A DNA stretch of 64,000 nucleotides, from positions 50,680,401-50,744,400 of the forward strand of contig CM049317.1 of assembly GCA_026874595.1 (NCBI GenBank). The letters run 5' to 3'. This document shows, piece after piece, positions 35,770 to 48,709 of this stretch. Position numbers and translations under genes: made by a program. The notes under the pieces were generated by a model. It did not search any database. It was given only the letters and a program-made list of their open reading frames with translations, and was not told where the DNA came from. This DNA is from Sipunculus nudus (lineage: Eukaryota; Annelida; Sipuncula; Golfingiida; Sipunculidae). Each line of letters opens with the position of its first letter. The stretch's first letter is position 1.

Positions 35770-36825
35770 GGAATTATCGCTAAAATGAAGCCTTCGTAAA
35801 TAAGTGGTCCCATCATTGAAGGCAAACTGAAAAGTAAGAAAATGATATAATAAACAATAATATTATACCTTGTATGTGTAAAGATTTCTGTTATAAATTA
35901 AATTGGATCTTTCAAATTATCTGCGATTAATTACAAATTATTTCCATAAAGCGTTTTAAAATGTGAGATTGCGAAAAAAAATTCCTCGCGAAACAATTAA
36001 AAAGTAAAAATCGGGATAGTCTTACCTCGTAGAAAGTTTTACCTCACTTTAAGAATAAAGTTATGCTTTCTTTGTCACTTGTATTTTGAAGTGTCATTTG
36101 AGTTTATTACACGCATATGTGCAGTTACAAGGAAAATTAAACAAGGCTCGATTTTGAACCAGTGTGTCTCTTGTTTCTTTTTTTTTGTAACACACTGTAC
36201 TCATATTGTAAGCAAGTAAGGGCAAGTCATTTATAACCTAATATGTACAAACCTCACTCTTTATGTCATCCTGATTATATAATATCGAAAGTGCAACTTT
36301 CAATGTTAATTTGGACTGCGTGTTGAAGTGTGTGTATTCAGAAATGACTGAATGGCTTGGCCTTGATTACATGGATTCAACTGAATTCAATATAATTGCA
36401 CCTTTATTGAGATTCAGAAAACCCCTTCTTTAATTGTAGCTATGTGACACGTTAAGTAAAACCAGCTCCTAATTTGCTGTAGATCTAATAATGTTCATTT
36501 CAATGCAACCCAGACACTTGAAAGTCTACCGCTCACCCTGGACCAGGCTCAAAACTACATGAGCTGCTCTACAAAATCACCTTTCCCAAAAAATACTAAC
36601 CTGTGATACCTTCCTTTTTTCCTTAAGACAAGACCATATTTGGTTTATTGGTAACTTGTCTATCGAACCAGGATAAAATGAACGAGGATTAACCATAAGA
36701 AAAGAATATGTAATAATTTGCAAATGGCTAAAGATAATAGGATTTTCTGCGGTTCTATCGACATTTCCCCATTTTGTATGCGAGGCATTAGCGGGGTCCA
36801 ATACCAGCACCTTCCGATCGGTAGT
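35770..36825. other. Intergenic, nothing recognised
   Basis: Unique-looking AT-rich DNA before the minisatellite; open frames without recognisable domains. Confidence 0.5.
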
Positions 36826-38553
36826 CTGAGGCCCTAACAACTAGTCTATGTAGTCCAAAGCACTAACAACTAGACACGTAGTCCAAAGCCCACAACTAGT
36901 CTACGTGGTCCAAAGCCCTTACAACTAGTCTACGTAGTCCAAAGACCTTACATCATGAATACGTAATCCAAAGCCCTAACAAATATTCTACGTGGTCCAA
37001 AGCCCTTACAACATGAATACGTAGTCCAAAGCCCTAACAAAAGGTCTACGTAATTCAGTTCCTTACAACTAGTCTACGTATTCCAAAGTACTAACAACTT
37101 GTCTGTGGAACCCTAACAAAAAGTCTACATAGTCCAAAGCCCTAATAATTAGTCTAAGTAGTCCACTACTCTAACAACTAGTCTACGGAGTCCAAAGTCC
37201 TAGTAACTTGTCTACGTAGTCCACGCACTGACAACTAATCAACGTAGTTCAAATCTCCATAAACTAGTCTACCTAGTCCAAAGACCCTAACAACTAGTCT
37301 ACGTAGTCCAAAGCCTTAAAAACATGAATACGTAAACCAAAGCCCTCACAACTAGTCTACGTAGTCCCACGTCCTAACAACTAGTCTATGTAGTCCAAAT
37401 ACACTTACGAATTGTCTACTTAGTCAAAAGCCCTAACAACTAGTAATCGTGGTTCAAAGCCCTAATAACTAGTCTACGTATTAAAAAAGTGCTAACAACT
37501 AGTCTACATGGTCCAAAGCCCTTATAATTAGTCCACGTAGTCCACAGCTCTTACAACAAGTCTACGTTGTCCTAAGCCCTTATAACTTGTCTACATAGGC
37601 CAAGCCCTTACAACTTATCTACGTTGTCCAAATACCTTACAACTTGTCTACGTAGTCCAAGCCCTAATAATTAGTCTACATTGTCCAAAGTCTTAACAAC
37701 TTGTTTACGTAGGCCTTTGCCCACACAACAAGTCTACCTGGTCAAAAACCCTAATAACTAGTCTACATAGTTCAAAGCCCTAGCAACTAGTCCAAAGCCC
37801 TAATAACTAGAATACATAGTCCTAAGCCCTAATATCTGGTCTACGTAGTTAAAAGCCCTGAATAATAGTCTATGTAGTTAAAATCTCTATCAACTTGTCT
37901 ACCTAGTTCAAAGCACTAACAGCTAGTCTGCGTAGTCCGAAGCCCTAACAACTACTTTATATAGTCCACAGCCCTAACAACTTGTTGGCGAAGTCCAAAG
38001 CCCTTACAAATAGTCTACGTAGTCCAAAGCCGTAATAACTAGTCTACATAGTTCAAATCCCTAGCAAATAGTCTACATAATCCAAATACCCTAAAAACTA
38101 GTCTACATAGTCCAAAGCCCTTAAAATTAGTCCACGTAGTCAAGAGCTCTTACAACAAGTCTACGTTGTCCTAAGCCCTTATAACTTGTCTACGTAGTCC
38201 AAGCCCTTACAACTTATCTACGTTGTCCAAATCCCTAACAACTTGTCTACGTAGTTCAAGCCCTAATAATTAGTCTACATTGTCCAAAGCCTTGACAACT
38301 TGTTTACGTAGGCCTTTGCCCACACAACAAGTCTACGTAGTTAAAAACCCTAATAACTAGTCTACATAGTTCAAAGCCCTAGCAACTAATCCAAAGCCCT
38401 AATAACTATAATACATAGTCCTAAGCCCTAATATCTGGTCTACGTAGTTAAAAGCCCTGATTAATAGCCTATGTTGTTAAAATCTCTATCAAATTGTCTA
38501 CCTAGTTCAAAGCCCTAACAGCTAGTCTGCGTAGTCCGAAACCCTAACAACTT
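36826..38553 (+). repeat. 29-bp minisatellite array, left part
   Basis: Diverged tandem units of about 29 bp built on CTAGTCTACGTAGTCC followed by AAAGCCCTAACAA. The CTACGTAG core is palindromic. Variant units recur in the same order about 599 bp apart (for example the CCACGTAG...CTCTTACAACAAG group at 37533 and 38132), so a higher-order repeat exists. The array breaks at 38553, where the LINE poly-A end (T-run on this strand) begins, and resumes at 46497. Confidence 0.92.
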
Positions 38554-39070
38554 TTTTTTTTCTTATCTTTTTTGGATATCTCAGTATTACTAGATATTTA
38601 TTTATAACGTTCTTTTCATCATCGACATCCCTCGGAACAAGAAAAAAACTTGCAAATCTTGTGTTTATAACATGAACATCTTCACTATTGCAAGATTTAA
38701 AATACAATGTTTCAAGTTTTTCTGACAAAGTACATACATATATTGAATCAACAAAAAGGAGTTAACAAGAGAATTTTAAAATTGCTTGTATTGCTACTTG
38801 TTTGTACTTTTTCAAAGACAAGTGCATATGGACCATGTAGACGTATTCCTGCCGAGAGGATACCAACTGAGTATTGGTAAAGATACTTTTATTTTGTTTA
38901 CAACAATTATAATTATATCTCGTTCTGTCGATATATTTTCAATATCATTGGAAACAAACATTTAATCTAATGAAAACAACAATGTTATATTTACCAGATC
39001 CGAATAAAAAATTTAAAATATATATACATACGTATATATATACATTCATGAAGGATCACGCGTTCACATT

Positions 39071-39106
<36 letters not shown>

Positions 39107-39310
39107 CCCATATATACACCCAAATATATACACACATATACATGCACACACACATGCACATACTCTTACCTACATATTTATACACATTTCAAAATTATAT
39201 CTACAGCTAATTCTCAAAATTCTTCACTCTTTAAAAAACATTAAGTAGGTTATCCCACTTTTGTTTATGAATATATATTTTGTTTTTTTTTTAGCTACTC
39301 TTCTTTCCAA

Positions 39311-42300
39311 TCATTCCAATTTCTTAACATGTGATATATATACAGTGAAAGATGGAAAATTACCCGATTCTTTATTTTTAAAAATTACATATTTTTGTAG
39401 CAATAATAACAAATCTATTATACGTTTATTGGCATTGTCTTTGTCACATCCTGTATATAAAAGAAGCGGAGTCAGTGCAGGCATGTTTATTCCAGCGTGT
39501 TCTGCCCACTGACTAATATGTCTATAAAATGATTTAGCTGTGTCGCAGTCACAGAATAAATGCACTACTGTTTCTGTTTCTTTTTTGCAATATGAACACA
39601 TATTGGTATCAGTTATTTTCCATATGTATAGCTTTATATTCACAGACAATATATTATGGATAATTCTAAACTGAAATTGCCTCAAAAACATGTCCATTTG
39701 TGGTTTTATATATATAATCAATTGCATCTTTCCAGGAAAATACCTGAAGTAAGCTTTCCTCTAGTTTAATTCTATTAGCCGGCTCATTTGTATAGTCATT
39801 TATAACCATTTATACACCTTACGGTAATTGACTTTTCTTAAGTCTAGAGCTTGATTATTCAATAATAAAGTGTCTTTTACGTAAATATCACTCATATTCT
39901 CTGATTTTAGAACTAATTTCCACTCCTTTGGTACCGCTTGTTGTATAGAATACTAGAACATCAAATAATTTTTATAGGGTTTATTTTCAGGGTGAAATAT
40001 TTCCGAAAAATTCTTAGATTCTCCATTTGGTTCGTATAAATCATGGATACATTTAATTCCAATGTTATCAAAAAATCTAGAGTATACTGATTTACCTGCT
40101 ATTTTGACAAATTTGTTGTTCCAAACGGGTTGTAATAAGATTTGTTGTGGATTCGTAGGCCAAAATGTAGCAATTTTATCCCAAATTTTAAAACAGTGTG
40201 AATAAAATTTAGATATTTTTCTTTTCATATTAAAAAAATCTAAATTGGCATTCAATTTTTCTACACCGCCAACATTTCTTAGATACATACCGTATTTCCT
40301 TGAACAGACGCCGGACCTTAAATAGTCGCCTGTCTTATTTAGTCGCCGGGGCAAAACAATGTCCCAGAAAAATAAACGCCGGCCTTAAATAGACGCCGGT
40401 CTTGTTCACAGGCCTTGTGTCAGAGTAGTTTCTATGTTTGCCACCAGATGTCTTTTCCCTTCATTATAATTGGTGTATTTACCGGTCAAAATGACGATAG
40501 ATTGTTGTATGAATTTCGGTTTGTGTTGTATTGATAATATGTTTAATTCCTCTTACTGTATAAATCATTCTTTTATCTTACGTGAATGCTTGTTTCCATG
40601 AGGGACACCATAAATTCCCGATTCGTTCAATAAGCGATACACAAATACGTCAGCAGTGAGAAGGCTAATACTATCACTGCTATCAAGCAATAGTAAATAG
40701 TACCGCTTGAAACAAGCAATAAAACTTGGTACGGTGAAAGTCTATACCTCACGGATGGTTGAACAGAACTGTTCAAATACGTTTTGGCACACATTTCTTC
40801 TGTAGCATGCAGGCACTAAATGATGGTGTCGAGTGGTACAATTTTGTAGCCACTGTCAAGCCAAATTACGCTCCTTGCTTTCATTTTTAGCGCTTTTAAA
40901 TGGGTCCCCACCGTTACCAAAGCCACGCTTCTGAGATAATTTTTAAAGTTAAAAATAGTATGTACTCTTGTCCACAACTATATATTCAGCAATATTCCCG
41001 GCAGTAAATGTCACATACCAGTATATACCAGGTCGGAAACGCTTGAATGCGCTGTGTCAAGCTGTATCAGATAAAAAACGGGAGAAAAGTGTCATGAAAT
41101 TGACCTACGCTTTGCCGTTATGAAGAACCAACCCCCTGTATCTTGATGGAATCAATATTACAAGTTATACGCGGTGAACAGTTAATGGAATTGTCACCCC
41201 GTGTTTAGTATATACAGGGCCAGAAACGCTTGATTACGCTGTGTCGAGCTGAATCAGTTAAATATTTAACGAGAGGAAAGTGTCATGAAAATGAATTACG
41301 CTGTGCCGTTATAAGCTGATAAGTACCAAACCCCCGTATTTCGATGGACCAAATGCTACCAGTTGTACGTTGAGAACAGTAAATGGGGAAGCCACCCCGT
41401 ATTCAGAGCGTAAAAATGTTACCAAGTTCACGCGGTGTAAAATAAATGGAACAGCCACATAAACACCTGGATACCTGGTTTCGAGGGGCCCGCGCGGACA
41501 GATTTTTGTGTACAACTGCAATCTCTCGCTGTGATTCTGCGTTAATTCCAATTATGGTGCGAGATTGTGGAGACTGCGCGTGTCCCATATACCTATGGCA
41601 TCTAAGGAAATTTCGTAAACACAATCCGTGTACCGGCGATGTTTTCAAATGTGTCAGTGATTAGTGACCGGCGGGTTCATTGTTTCGACGTGTTCTATTT
41701 TTAGTTTGTCTGACGAGCCTGATGACGTATTTTTTTAATAAACGCCGGCCTTAAATAGAAGCCGGCCTTGTTTAGACGCCGGGTCAAAGCAGTGTCTGTA
41801 AAAAATAAACGCCCGGGCGTCTGTTCAAGGAAATACGGTATTAGGTATTACTATACATTTTGCATTTGATAACTTTTTCATTCGGATCAACCACATAATT
41901 CTTTGGCTTTTCAATATGGCATTAATGTCTGGCATATTTATACCACCATTTTCTTTTTCACTTACAAGTACCTCATATTTAATCTTTGGTTTACGTCCAA
42001 ACCATATAAAATCTACCATTATATTTTTAACCTTCTTGGTAAAGTCTGGGGTTGGAGTCATAATATTCATAACGTATACTAATTTTGAGATTCCAATGGT
42101 TTTTATAACTGTATTTCTTCCAAAAACTGTTAAAGTTCGCGATTTCCACATATTAAATGCGATTTTTATCTTGTCGTAGACTTTATCGAAATTAAGTTTT
42201 TGAGAGAGAGTTTAATTATATGTAAACCATATTCCTAGGATTTTAATCGCGTCCTTATGTAAATTCACCCATTTCATGTCTCTCAACGATAAAGCTGTAG

Positions 42301-44539
42301 GAATTGATTTTTCCCTACCCTGCCATGCCGCTTCACATTTTGTATATTTTTATTTCTACTGATGATACCTTTGCAAATTTATTTAAAATTTTTTTTACTT
42401 CAATCGTTGAGTCAACATCTCTTAAAAAGAATGTAGTGTCATCTGCAAATAGACATTGTTTTATTTCTGTATCACCTATCAATATTCCTTTCACTTTATT
42501 TGTTTGTCGCACCTTTATTGCCATTATTTCAATAACCAATAAAAATAAGTATGGTGCAATGGGGTCGCCTTGTCTTGTGCCCTTTTCCATTTTAAAATAA
42601 CCCGTAGTAAAACCATTATTCATTTCACAGCTCTCTAACCCATTATGCATTAACTTTATCCATCTAATAAAATCATTTCCAAACCAAAATTTCTCGAGTA
42701 CAGTTAATAAGAATACATGATCTATCGAGTCAAATGCAGAGTCAAAATCGACCGCAAACATTATAGCATTAAAATCTTCTAAATAACAGAAATCTATTAT
42801 ATCATTTATTTGACGAGTTGTATCTGATATTCTTCTGTCTTTTATAAAGGCAGTTTGATCCTCATCTATCATTTTTGGTAGGTTGTTTTGTAATCGTTTT
42901 ACTAAGGTTTTGCTTAATATCTTTGCATCCACATTAACCAAGCTGATAGGCCTCCAAGAAGTTAACTGGCGATTATCCTTTACTGGCTTCTCAATAAGCG
43001 TAATTATCGCTTGTCTTTGACTTGGTGACAGGGAACCAACAGTGAAGCTTCTGTAAAAGGAATGTTCAAAATCATCACTAATTAAATAAAAAAAGTAATA
43101 TAAAATTCTTTTGGTAGTCCGTCGTTGCCAGGAGTCTTATTGTCCTTCATTTCCTTTAAGCTATTTAAAATTTCTTCTTTGCTTATTAATCCCTCACAAG
43201 CATTTACTTCTTGTTCTGACAAAATGGGTAAGTTTAATTCGGAAATGAAATCTACACAATCGCTCTTTTTAATAGCATTTACATTCTCAAATTTACGTTT
43301 AAAAAAGGATTTAATTCCATCCATTATTTTTTGCTGGTTTACTTCTTCTTTATCATTTATAATCAATTTCCTCACAGTAGATTTCTTCTTATTCTTGACC
43401 ATAGTGTTAAAAAAATATTTAGAGCTTCGCTCTCCTTGTTCGAAAAATTCGACTCTGGATCTAACAATTAACCCCTCAGTGTATTTTTCATAATATTCAT
43501 CGATTTCTTGACGAATGGTTGTATAGTTTTTAATAGTCGTTTTATCAGAAGCTGATATATTCATTTCTGCGTCTTGTAATTTATTTTCTAAAATATATAG
43601 CCTCAATTTTTCCCTCTTCCGCTTCATCTTTGAGAAACTTATAGAAAATTGTTTTATTTTGAATTTTAAATAATCCCACCACGCATTTCCATCTAAATTG
43701 CACCTCTCGGTTCTCTGTAATAATTTAATGTGATCTCTTAAACCTGTTACATAATCTGTGTCTTTCCGTAAGGATACGTTAAACTTCCAATGTGATGGGC
43801 CATATAATGCTTTTTGAGTGTAACTGAAATCGGTAATAACGGCGGAGTGATCAGTAAATATTGCAGGCCTAATCTTAACATCGGTCACATTTGCGTTTAA
43901 ATATGAAGAAACGAAAATATAATCCAGCCTTCGTTGTCTGAGAGGATTTGTTGACCTCCATGTATATCTACGAGCATCCTGGTTTCTTACTCTTAACAGG
44001 TCAGTTAAGTCAAAACTACGTGTAAGATAAGTAACACGTTGGATCGATTTCGTCCTAGGAGTGTACGTATCGCCATCTGCATCGAGATATGAAAGACATA
44101 TATTAAAATCACCACCCCAGACAATTTGTGTTTCCGAATCTATTTGTATGTTTGTTAATATTTCCAAGATATTATCATAAAATATCACCTGTTGTTATTC
44201 GGTGTTAGGGGCATAAGTATTTATAAGCAACGTCTTTCTCCCTTGAACTAATGCTTGTACAATAATGAAACGTCCGTCTTTATCCATATTTTTAAATAGT
44301 TCCTGAAATTCTAAATCACGACCTACAAGTAACAAAACACCTCTTGCCTGATTTGTACCATGAGAAAAATAGGTATGTCCAGACCAATCTTGTAACCATT
44401 CTGATTCCACAGTATCTGTACAATGGGCTCCCTGAAGAAAAAATACACTTTTTGCTCCTCTGTTGTTTAACAACCAATAATAGATATCTAGTCTTTTTTT
44501 TCCTTTTACATTAAGAGTTATAACTGAGAAATCCGACAT
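39311..44539 (-). pseudogene. LINE ORF2: endonuclease and reverse transcriptase, broken
   Basis: Encodes the LINE replication enzyme. From the ATG at 44537-44539 come an AP-type endonuclease (ITLNVKG, GGDFN, the RLDYIF region and TDHSAV), a linker, a reverse transcriptase with catalytic FADD at 42438-42449, and a C-terminal CSYC...HLFCDC zinc motif (about 39530-39600). Breaks: an in-frame TAA at 44195-44197, a frameshift in a T/A run near 43083, a frameshift near 42333, an in-frame stop near 42212, a DNA transposon insertion (40290-41838), and further stops/frameshifts between 39953 and 39727. The endonuclease and RT fragments are otherwise readable, so decay is moderate. Autonomous activity is not expected. 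Confidence 0.88.
40290..41838. mobile_element. Non-autonomous DNA transposon with 23-bp TIRs and TA duplication
   Basis: 1549 bp bounded by perfect 23-bp terminal inverted repeats (40290-40312 and 41816-41838; outer end CCGTATTTCCTTG). The dinucleotide TA lies immediately outside both ends (40288-40289, 41839-41840). Removing the element and one TA rejoins the LINE reading frame (PN then MYLRN), which proves the boundaries. Subterminal regions carry repeated CGCCGGCCTTAAATAGACGCC-type words as direct copies at both ends. The middle has a tandem duplication of about 190 bp (from about 41010 and 41190). No transposase is readable. The TA target suggests mobilisation by a Tc1/mariner-type or other TA-targeting transposase, but the family is not identified. 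Confidence 0.9.
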
Positions 44540-45304
44540 ACAGAAAACTCTTAAGATTGTAAATTGTCAATGTCTGCAAATTGCTTAATAGAAGCCAAGC
44601 ACTAATGCTCAAAAATATATTAATTTCCATATAAGACATATGTATAATTAATAAACATCCAAGGTGTATATTCATGCCCAGTGCACCTACAAGTGGTTAG
44701 CGCACTTTTGTCAGAGTACTTTGTAATTTTATTATCTGTTACTGACAGAACACAAGATAGATAAATGAGCAGGTGACATAATTCTATAAGATACATAGAT
44801 GTGAATGTTAGAGCATGTGGCGCCTTTAGAGGAGAGAACAAAGACATCAGAGTCTTTAATAGGCAAAATGAAGTGTAAACAAATAGAGTAAATAGAACAA
44901 GATCACTGAAGTGAGCCTTTAATAAAAAAAATAAACATTGCCGAGAATTAAAAGTATATAATTTGAGATGGATTAGAATTTTTTTAATAACAAGGAAGAT
45001 CGGCTCCTAATGTTTTAGTATACAACTTATACGTATCACCCAGTTTTTTTGCAGCATTCAACATATATACGTATTCTTTATACATTCTGCAGTTTTCCAG
45101 TGTACACATATCTGCTCATAATGAAGAATATTAATTAGTCAAAGGATAAGCATACCAGATCAAAAACCAACTTGCTCAAGTACTTTGTATGTAAACAAAA
45201 TTTGTACTAGTAGACACTGTAAATTGATTTCATTGAAATTAAAAAAAAAAACAAAAAAACGCTTCTTAAGTATACTTTCATAATCATAAACAAATAACGA
45301 ACGG

Positions 45305-46108
45305 TCATGTTCTTATTGGTGTGGAGGTTAACTGTGGGTTACTGTTTATAACTTCTGAATATTGTCTCGGGGGATTACTTTTCAAGTGTTCGTGCCAGGC
45401 TTTGAACTTGGTTTCGCTTGTGAACCTGAGGACCTTCGTTCCTCGGTCCCTCACAAATATTACGCCATCTGTGGTCCAACAGTCCTGAATAAGGGTCTCT
45501 CGTTTTGCGGTCAATGCACATTTGAGCATAGCCATTCGCGATTTTGTCAAATCCTCATTGACAAAGAGACCCTTCGCTCTGTCGCCAGACATTCGCAGTC
45601 GAGATTTTCCTTTCATGAAGGAAACCTTTGTTTTGTGTGAAAGGAATTTCACAATGACTGCTCTAGGCCTGCCTGAGGATAATGGTCGGCCGACACGGTG
45701 TGATCGTTCTATATCGGTTTTGTTTATGTTAATGTCCATCATGTTTTTAGCCATATATATCACTATTTGGTCCGTATCTTCATTTTCCTGCTCTGGCCAC
45801 GGATTTTCAATCCTGACTGATGTCCGACGAGAGTACTGCTGTTGATTGTCCAACTCCTCCCTTAACATACCCACAGTATTTTGCAATTCCACTACCGTAC
45901 TTGAGAGCTCCCTGATTTTATCATCATACACTATCAGTCTCTCATCTACGGCTTCATCAACAATCTTTTTAAAGGCAATTTTAATTTCCACAGAGTCAAG
46001 AGCTACTGCTAACATTTGTGTAAATTTGTCAGAATCTCCTATCACAACTGGCTCGTTGTCTTTGTGCTCAGTGAGAGCGGACAACGGATAATCCTCAGAT
46101 GAACTCAT
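45305..46108 (-). CDS. LINE ORF1 RNA-binding protein, intact
   Basis: A 267-residue ORF1p-like protein from the first ATG at 46106-46108; the open frame extends 20 codons upstream without an ATG. The N-terminal part is acidic/polar. A coiled-coil-like segment around IRELSSTVVELQNTVG would trimerise it. An RRM-like and C-terminal domain follow, with SRRTSVRIENPWPE, DIERSHRVGRP, RAVIVKF and WTTDGVIFVRD. In L1-type elements this protein packages the RNA and acts as a nucleic-acid chaperone. The frame has no stop, unlike ORF2 downstream. Confidence 0.85.
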   Translation of the reverse strand: MSSSEDYPLSALTEHKDNEPVVIGDSDKFTQMLAVALDSVEIKIAFKKIVDEAVDERLIVYDDKIRELSSTVVELQNTVGMLREELDNQQQYSRRTSVRIENPWPEQENEDTDQIVIYMAKNMMDININKTDIERSHRVGRPLSSGRPRAVIVKFLSHKTKVSFMKGKSRLRMSGDRAKGLFVNEDLTKSRMAMLKCALTAKRETLIQDCWTTDGVIFVRDRGTKVLRFTSETKFKAWHEHLKSNPPRQYSEVINSNPQLTSTPIRT

Positions 46109-46496
46109 AACTCCCTCTTTATTACGCTTTTTTTCTTGTTCAAACGAGTTTCCCCCTAGATGAATCACTGAGGACCCTTTTCTTTTCTTTAATTCGCTTT
46201 TTCGCAGATACAGATGTGGCCATTCGTTAACATTTGTCTGAATGTACCTTAGGCTTTAGTATTAAGATTGACCTTGGCTAGACGTTCCCTGTTAGACACT
46301 ATCTTACAACAATAAACCACATAAATATAACCTTTTAACAGTCAAAGATTACATATGGGTATCAGTACTTAAAACTGATCATATATACTTCCATTCACAT
46401 AAATAATAAACATTAGTGGGTGATATTTCGAACAAAAACAAGATGATTTTTTCAGAGCCGATCTTACCTGTTGCTCACTCGAAAAGCGCCATCAGT

Positions 46497-47853
46497 CCTA
46501 ACAACTTGTTGGCGAAGTCCAAAGCCCTTACAAATAGTCTACGTAGTCCAAAGCCGTAATAACTAGTCTACATAGTTCAAATCCCTAGCAAATAGTCTAC
46601 ATAATCCAAATACCCTAACAACTAGTCTACATAGTCCATAGGCCTGATAACTAGTCTAGGTTGTCCAAAGCCCTGATAATTAGTCTACAGTGTCCAAAGC
46701 CCTAATATCTGGTCTACGTAGTTCAAAGCCCTGATTAATAGTCTATGTAGTTAAAATCCCTATCAACTGTTCTACCTAGTTCAAAGCCCTAACAGCTAGT
46801 CTACGTAGTCCGAAGCTCTTAAAATAGTCTAAAACGTAGTCCAAAGCCGTAATAACTAGTCTACATAGTTCAAATCCTTAGCAAATAGTCTGCGTAGTCC
46901 AAATACCTTAACAACTAGTCTACATAGTCCATAGCCCTGATAACTAGCTAGTCTACGTAGTCCAAACCCCTGATAACTAGTCTACGTAGTCCAAAGCCCA
47001 TATAATTAGTCTACAATGTCCAAACCCCTAATATCTGGTCTACGTAGTCCACAGCTCTAACAACTAGTTGGCGAAGTCCAAAGCCCTTACAAATAGTCTT
47101 CGTAGTCCAAAGCCGTAATAACTAGTCCACATAGTTCAAATCCCAAGCAACTAGTCTACATATATAGTGCAAATATCCTAACAACTCGTCTACATAGTTA
47201 ATAGCCCTGATAACTAGTCTACGTAGTCCAAAGCCCTGATAATTAGTCTACAGTGTCCAAAGCTCTAATATATGGTCTACGTAATTCAAAGCCCTGATTA
47301 ATAGTCTATGTAGTTAAAATTTCTATCAATTTTTTTACCTAGTTCAAAGCCCTAACAGCTAGTCTACGTAGTCCGAAGCCCTATCAACTACATTATGTAG
47401 TCCACAGCCCTAACAACTTGTTGGCGAAGTCCAAAGCCCTTACAAATAGTCTACGTAGTCCAAAGCCATTATAACTAGTCTACATAGTTCAAATCCTTAG
47501 CAATATGTCTGCGTAGTCCAAATACCCTAACAACTAGTCTACATAGTCCATAGCCCTGATAACTAGTCCACGTAGTCCACAGCTCTTACAACAAGTCTAC
47601 GTTGTCCTAAGCCCTGATAATTAGTCTACAGTGTCCAAAGCCCTAATATCTGGTCTACGTAGTTCACAGCCCTAACAACTTGTTAGCGAAGTCCAAAGCC
47701 CTTACAAATAGTCTACGTAGTCCAAAGCCGTAAACACCAGTTTACATATTTCAAATCCCTAGCAAATAGTCTACGTAGTCCAAATACCCTAACAACTAGT
47801 CTACTAGTCCAAAGTCCTAATAACTAGTCTACGTACTCCAGAACCCTAACAAG
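46497..47853 (+). repeat. 29-bp minisatellite array, right part
   Basis: Continues the 36826-38553 array in the same phase and orientation after the LINE. A stretch of more than 110 bp from 46498 is almost identical to 37976-38090. Variant blocks with GTTGGCGAAGTCC or GTTAGCGAAG recur near 46508, 47067, 47419 and 47686, showing a higher-order structure. The array ends at AACCCTAACAAGCAG (about 47853). Confidence 0.92.
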
Positions 47854-48400
47854 CAGAATCGGAATGAGGACTCACTCCATTACAAGAGAATATAAATTGT
47901 TATTAGGAGTTAAAGCAACAGTACAAATCCGTGGAAAACAAACGACCTTGAACGGGTCACTTAAACCCCCTCTCATTGGAACACAAGAGCAATGCATGCC
48001 TCGAAACGAGGTAATTATATCGGAGCAAGATTTGGCAAATGATTCAAGAAAGTTGTTCAGCTTACAAGCGAAAGGAAACTGTGGACTATCCTCCAGGGGG
48101 AGATTATACTGCATGATATAGCAAATGCAATTGGTTCATTTTTTTTTCAGAACATACAAAGATTAGACAGTATATAGATGATTTACATCTAGACGTACAT
48201 GAATTTCGAACATTAATTTCACAGTTGCCAGATAAAGTTGCACAGTTAAATGATTGCTACATTGTGTTTTATTGTACATTCCATCAATTTTGTGTGTATA
48301 TGTTGTAAACATTTTAGTCTGTTGTGTTAGCAGCGCAGTAGAAATCCTATATGAAGATTAGCGCTTTATAAAAAGTTAACTATCTATCTGTTTGTCTGTC
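47854..48400. other. Intergenic, nothing recognised
   Basis: An 85-codon frame at 47864-48121 (and its antisense) has no recognised domain; not called. Confidence 0.45.
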
Positions 48401-48402
48401 TA

Positions 48403-48500
48403 CCTTATCTTATCTTATCTTATCTTATCTTATTTGATCTGATCTTATCCTATCGTATCATATCCTATCCCATCCTATCCTATCTTATCCTATCCTATCA
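48403..48500 (+). repeat. Pentanucleotide (CTTAT)n microsatellite, degenerate
   Basis: Nearly 100 bp of CTTAT/CCTAT units, regular at the start and mutated towards the end. Confidence 0.9.
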
Positions 48501-48709
48501 GCCATCCCTATCTTTTAAACCATGGTATATGGTGGCCAGCAGAACCGAATGCCTAGTTTTCGTTATCTTTCTGCATCAGTATTCTTGAGTGCAGACAAAC
48601 TTTGTTAACACTGTAATAACTGTGATTATGTCATTAAAGTAGATTAATCTAGATGCTACCTGGATAAAAGATTGTTTCATATTAAGCCGTGTAGGATTTT
48701 TATTTGACT

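Larger units (their letters stand above)
38554..46496 (-). mobile_element. Full-length L1/Tx1-like LINE inserted in the minisatellite
   Basis: Minus-strand non-LTR retrotransposon of about 6.39 kb, plus a 1.55 kb DNA transposon inside it. Layout: 5' UTR (46109-46496), ORF1 (45305-46108), inter-ORF gap (44540-45304), ORF2 (39311-44539), 3' UTR with TA/CA simple sequence (39050-39170), and an A-rich tail (T-run 38554-38576). The target sequence CCTAACAACTT is present on both sides (38543-38553 and 46497-46507). This fits an 11-bp duplication from target-primed insertion, although the same word also belongs to the repeat unit, so its exact length is uncertain. L1-type endonuclease, reverse transcriptase and a C-terminal zinc motif support the class. 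Confidence 0.9.

Noticed and set aside
47864-48121. Gene next to the minisatellite
   Set aside because: The 85-codon frame is open on both strands at once with no recognisable domain or splice context.
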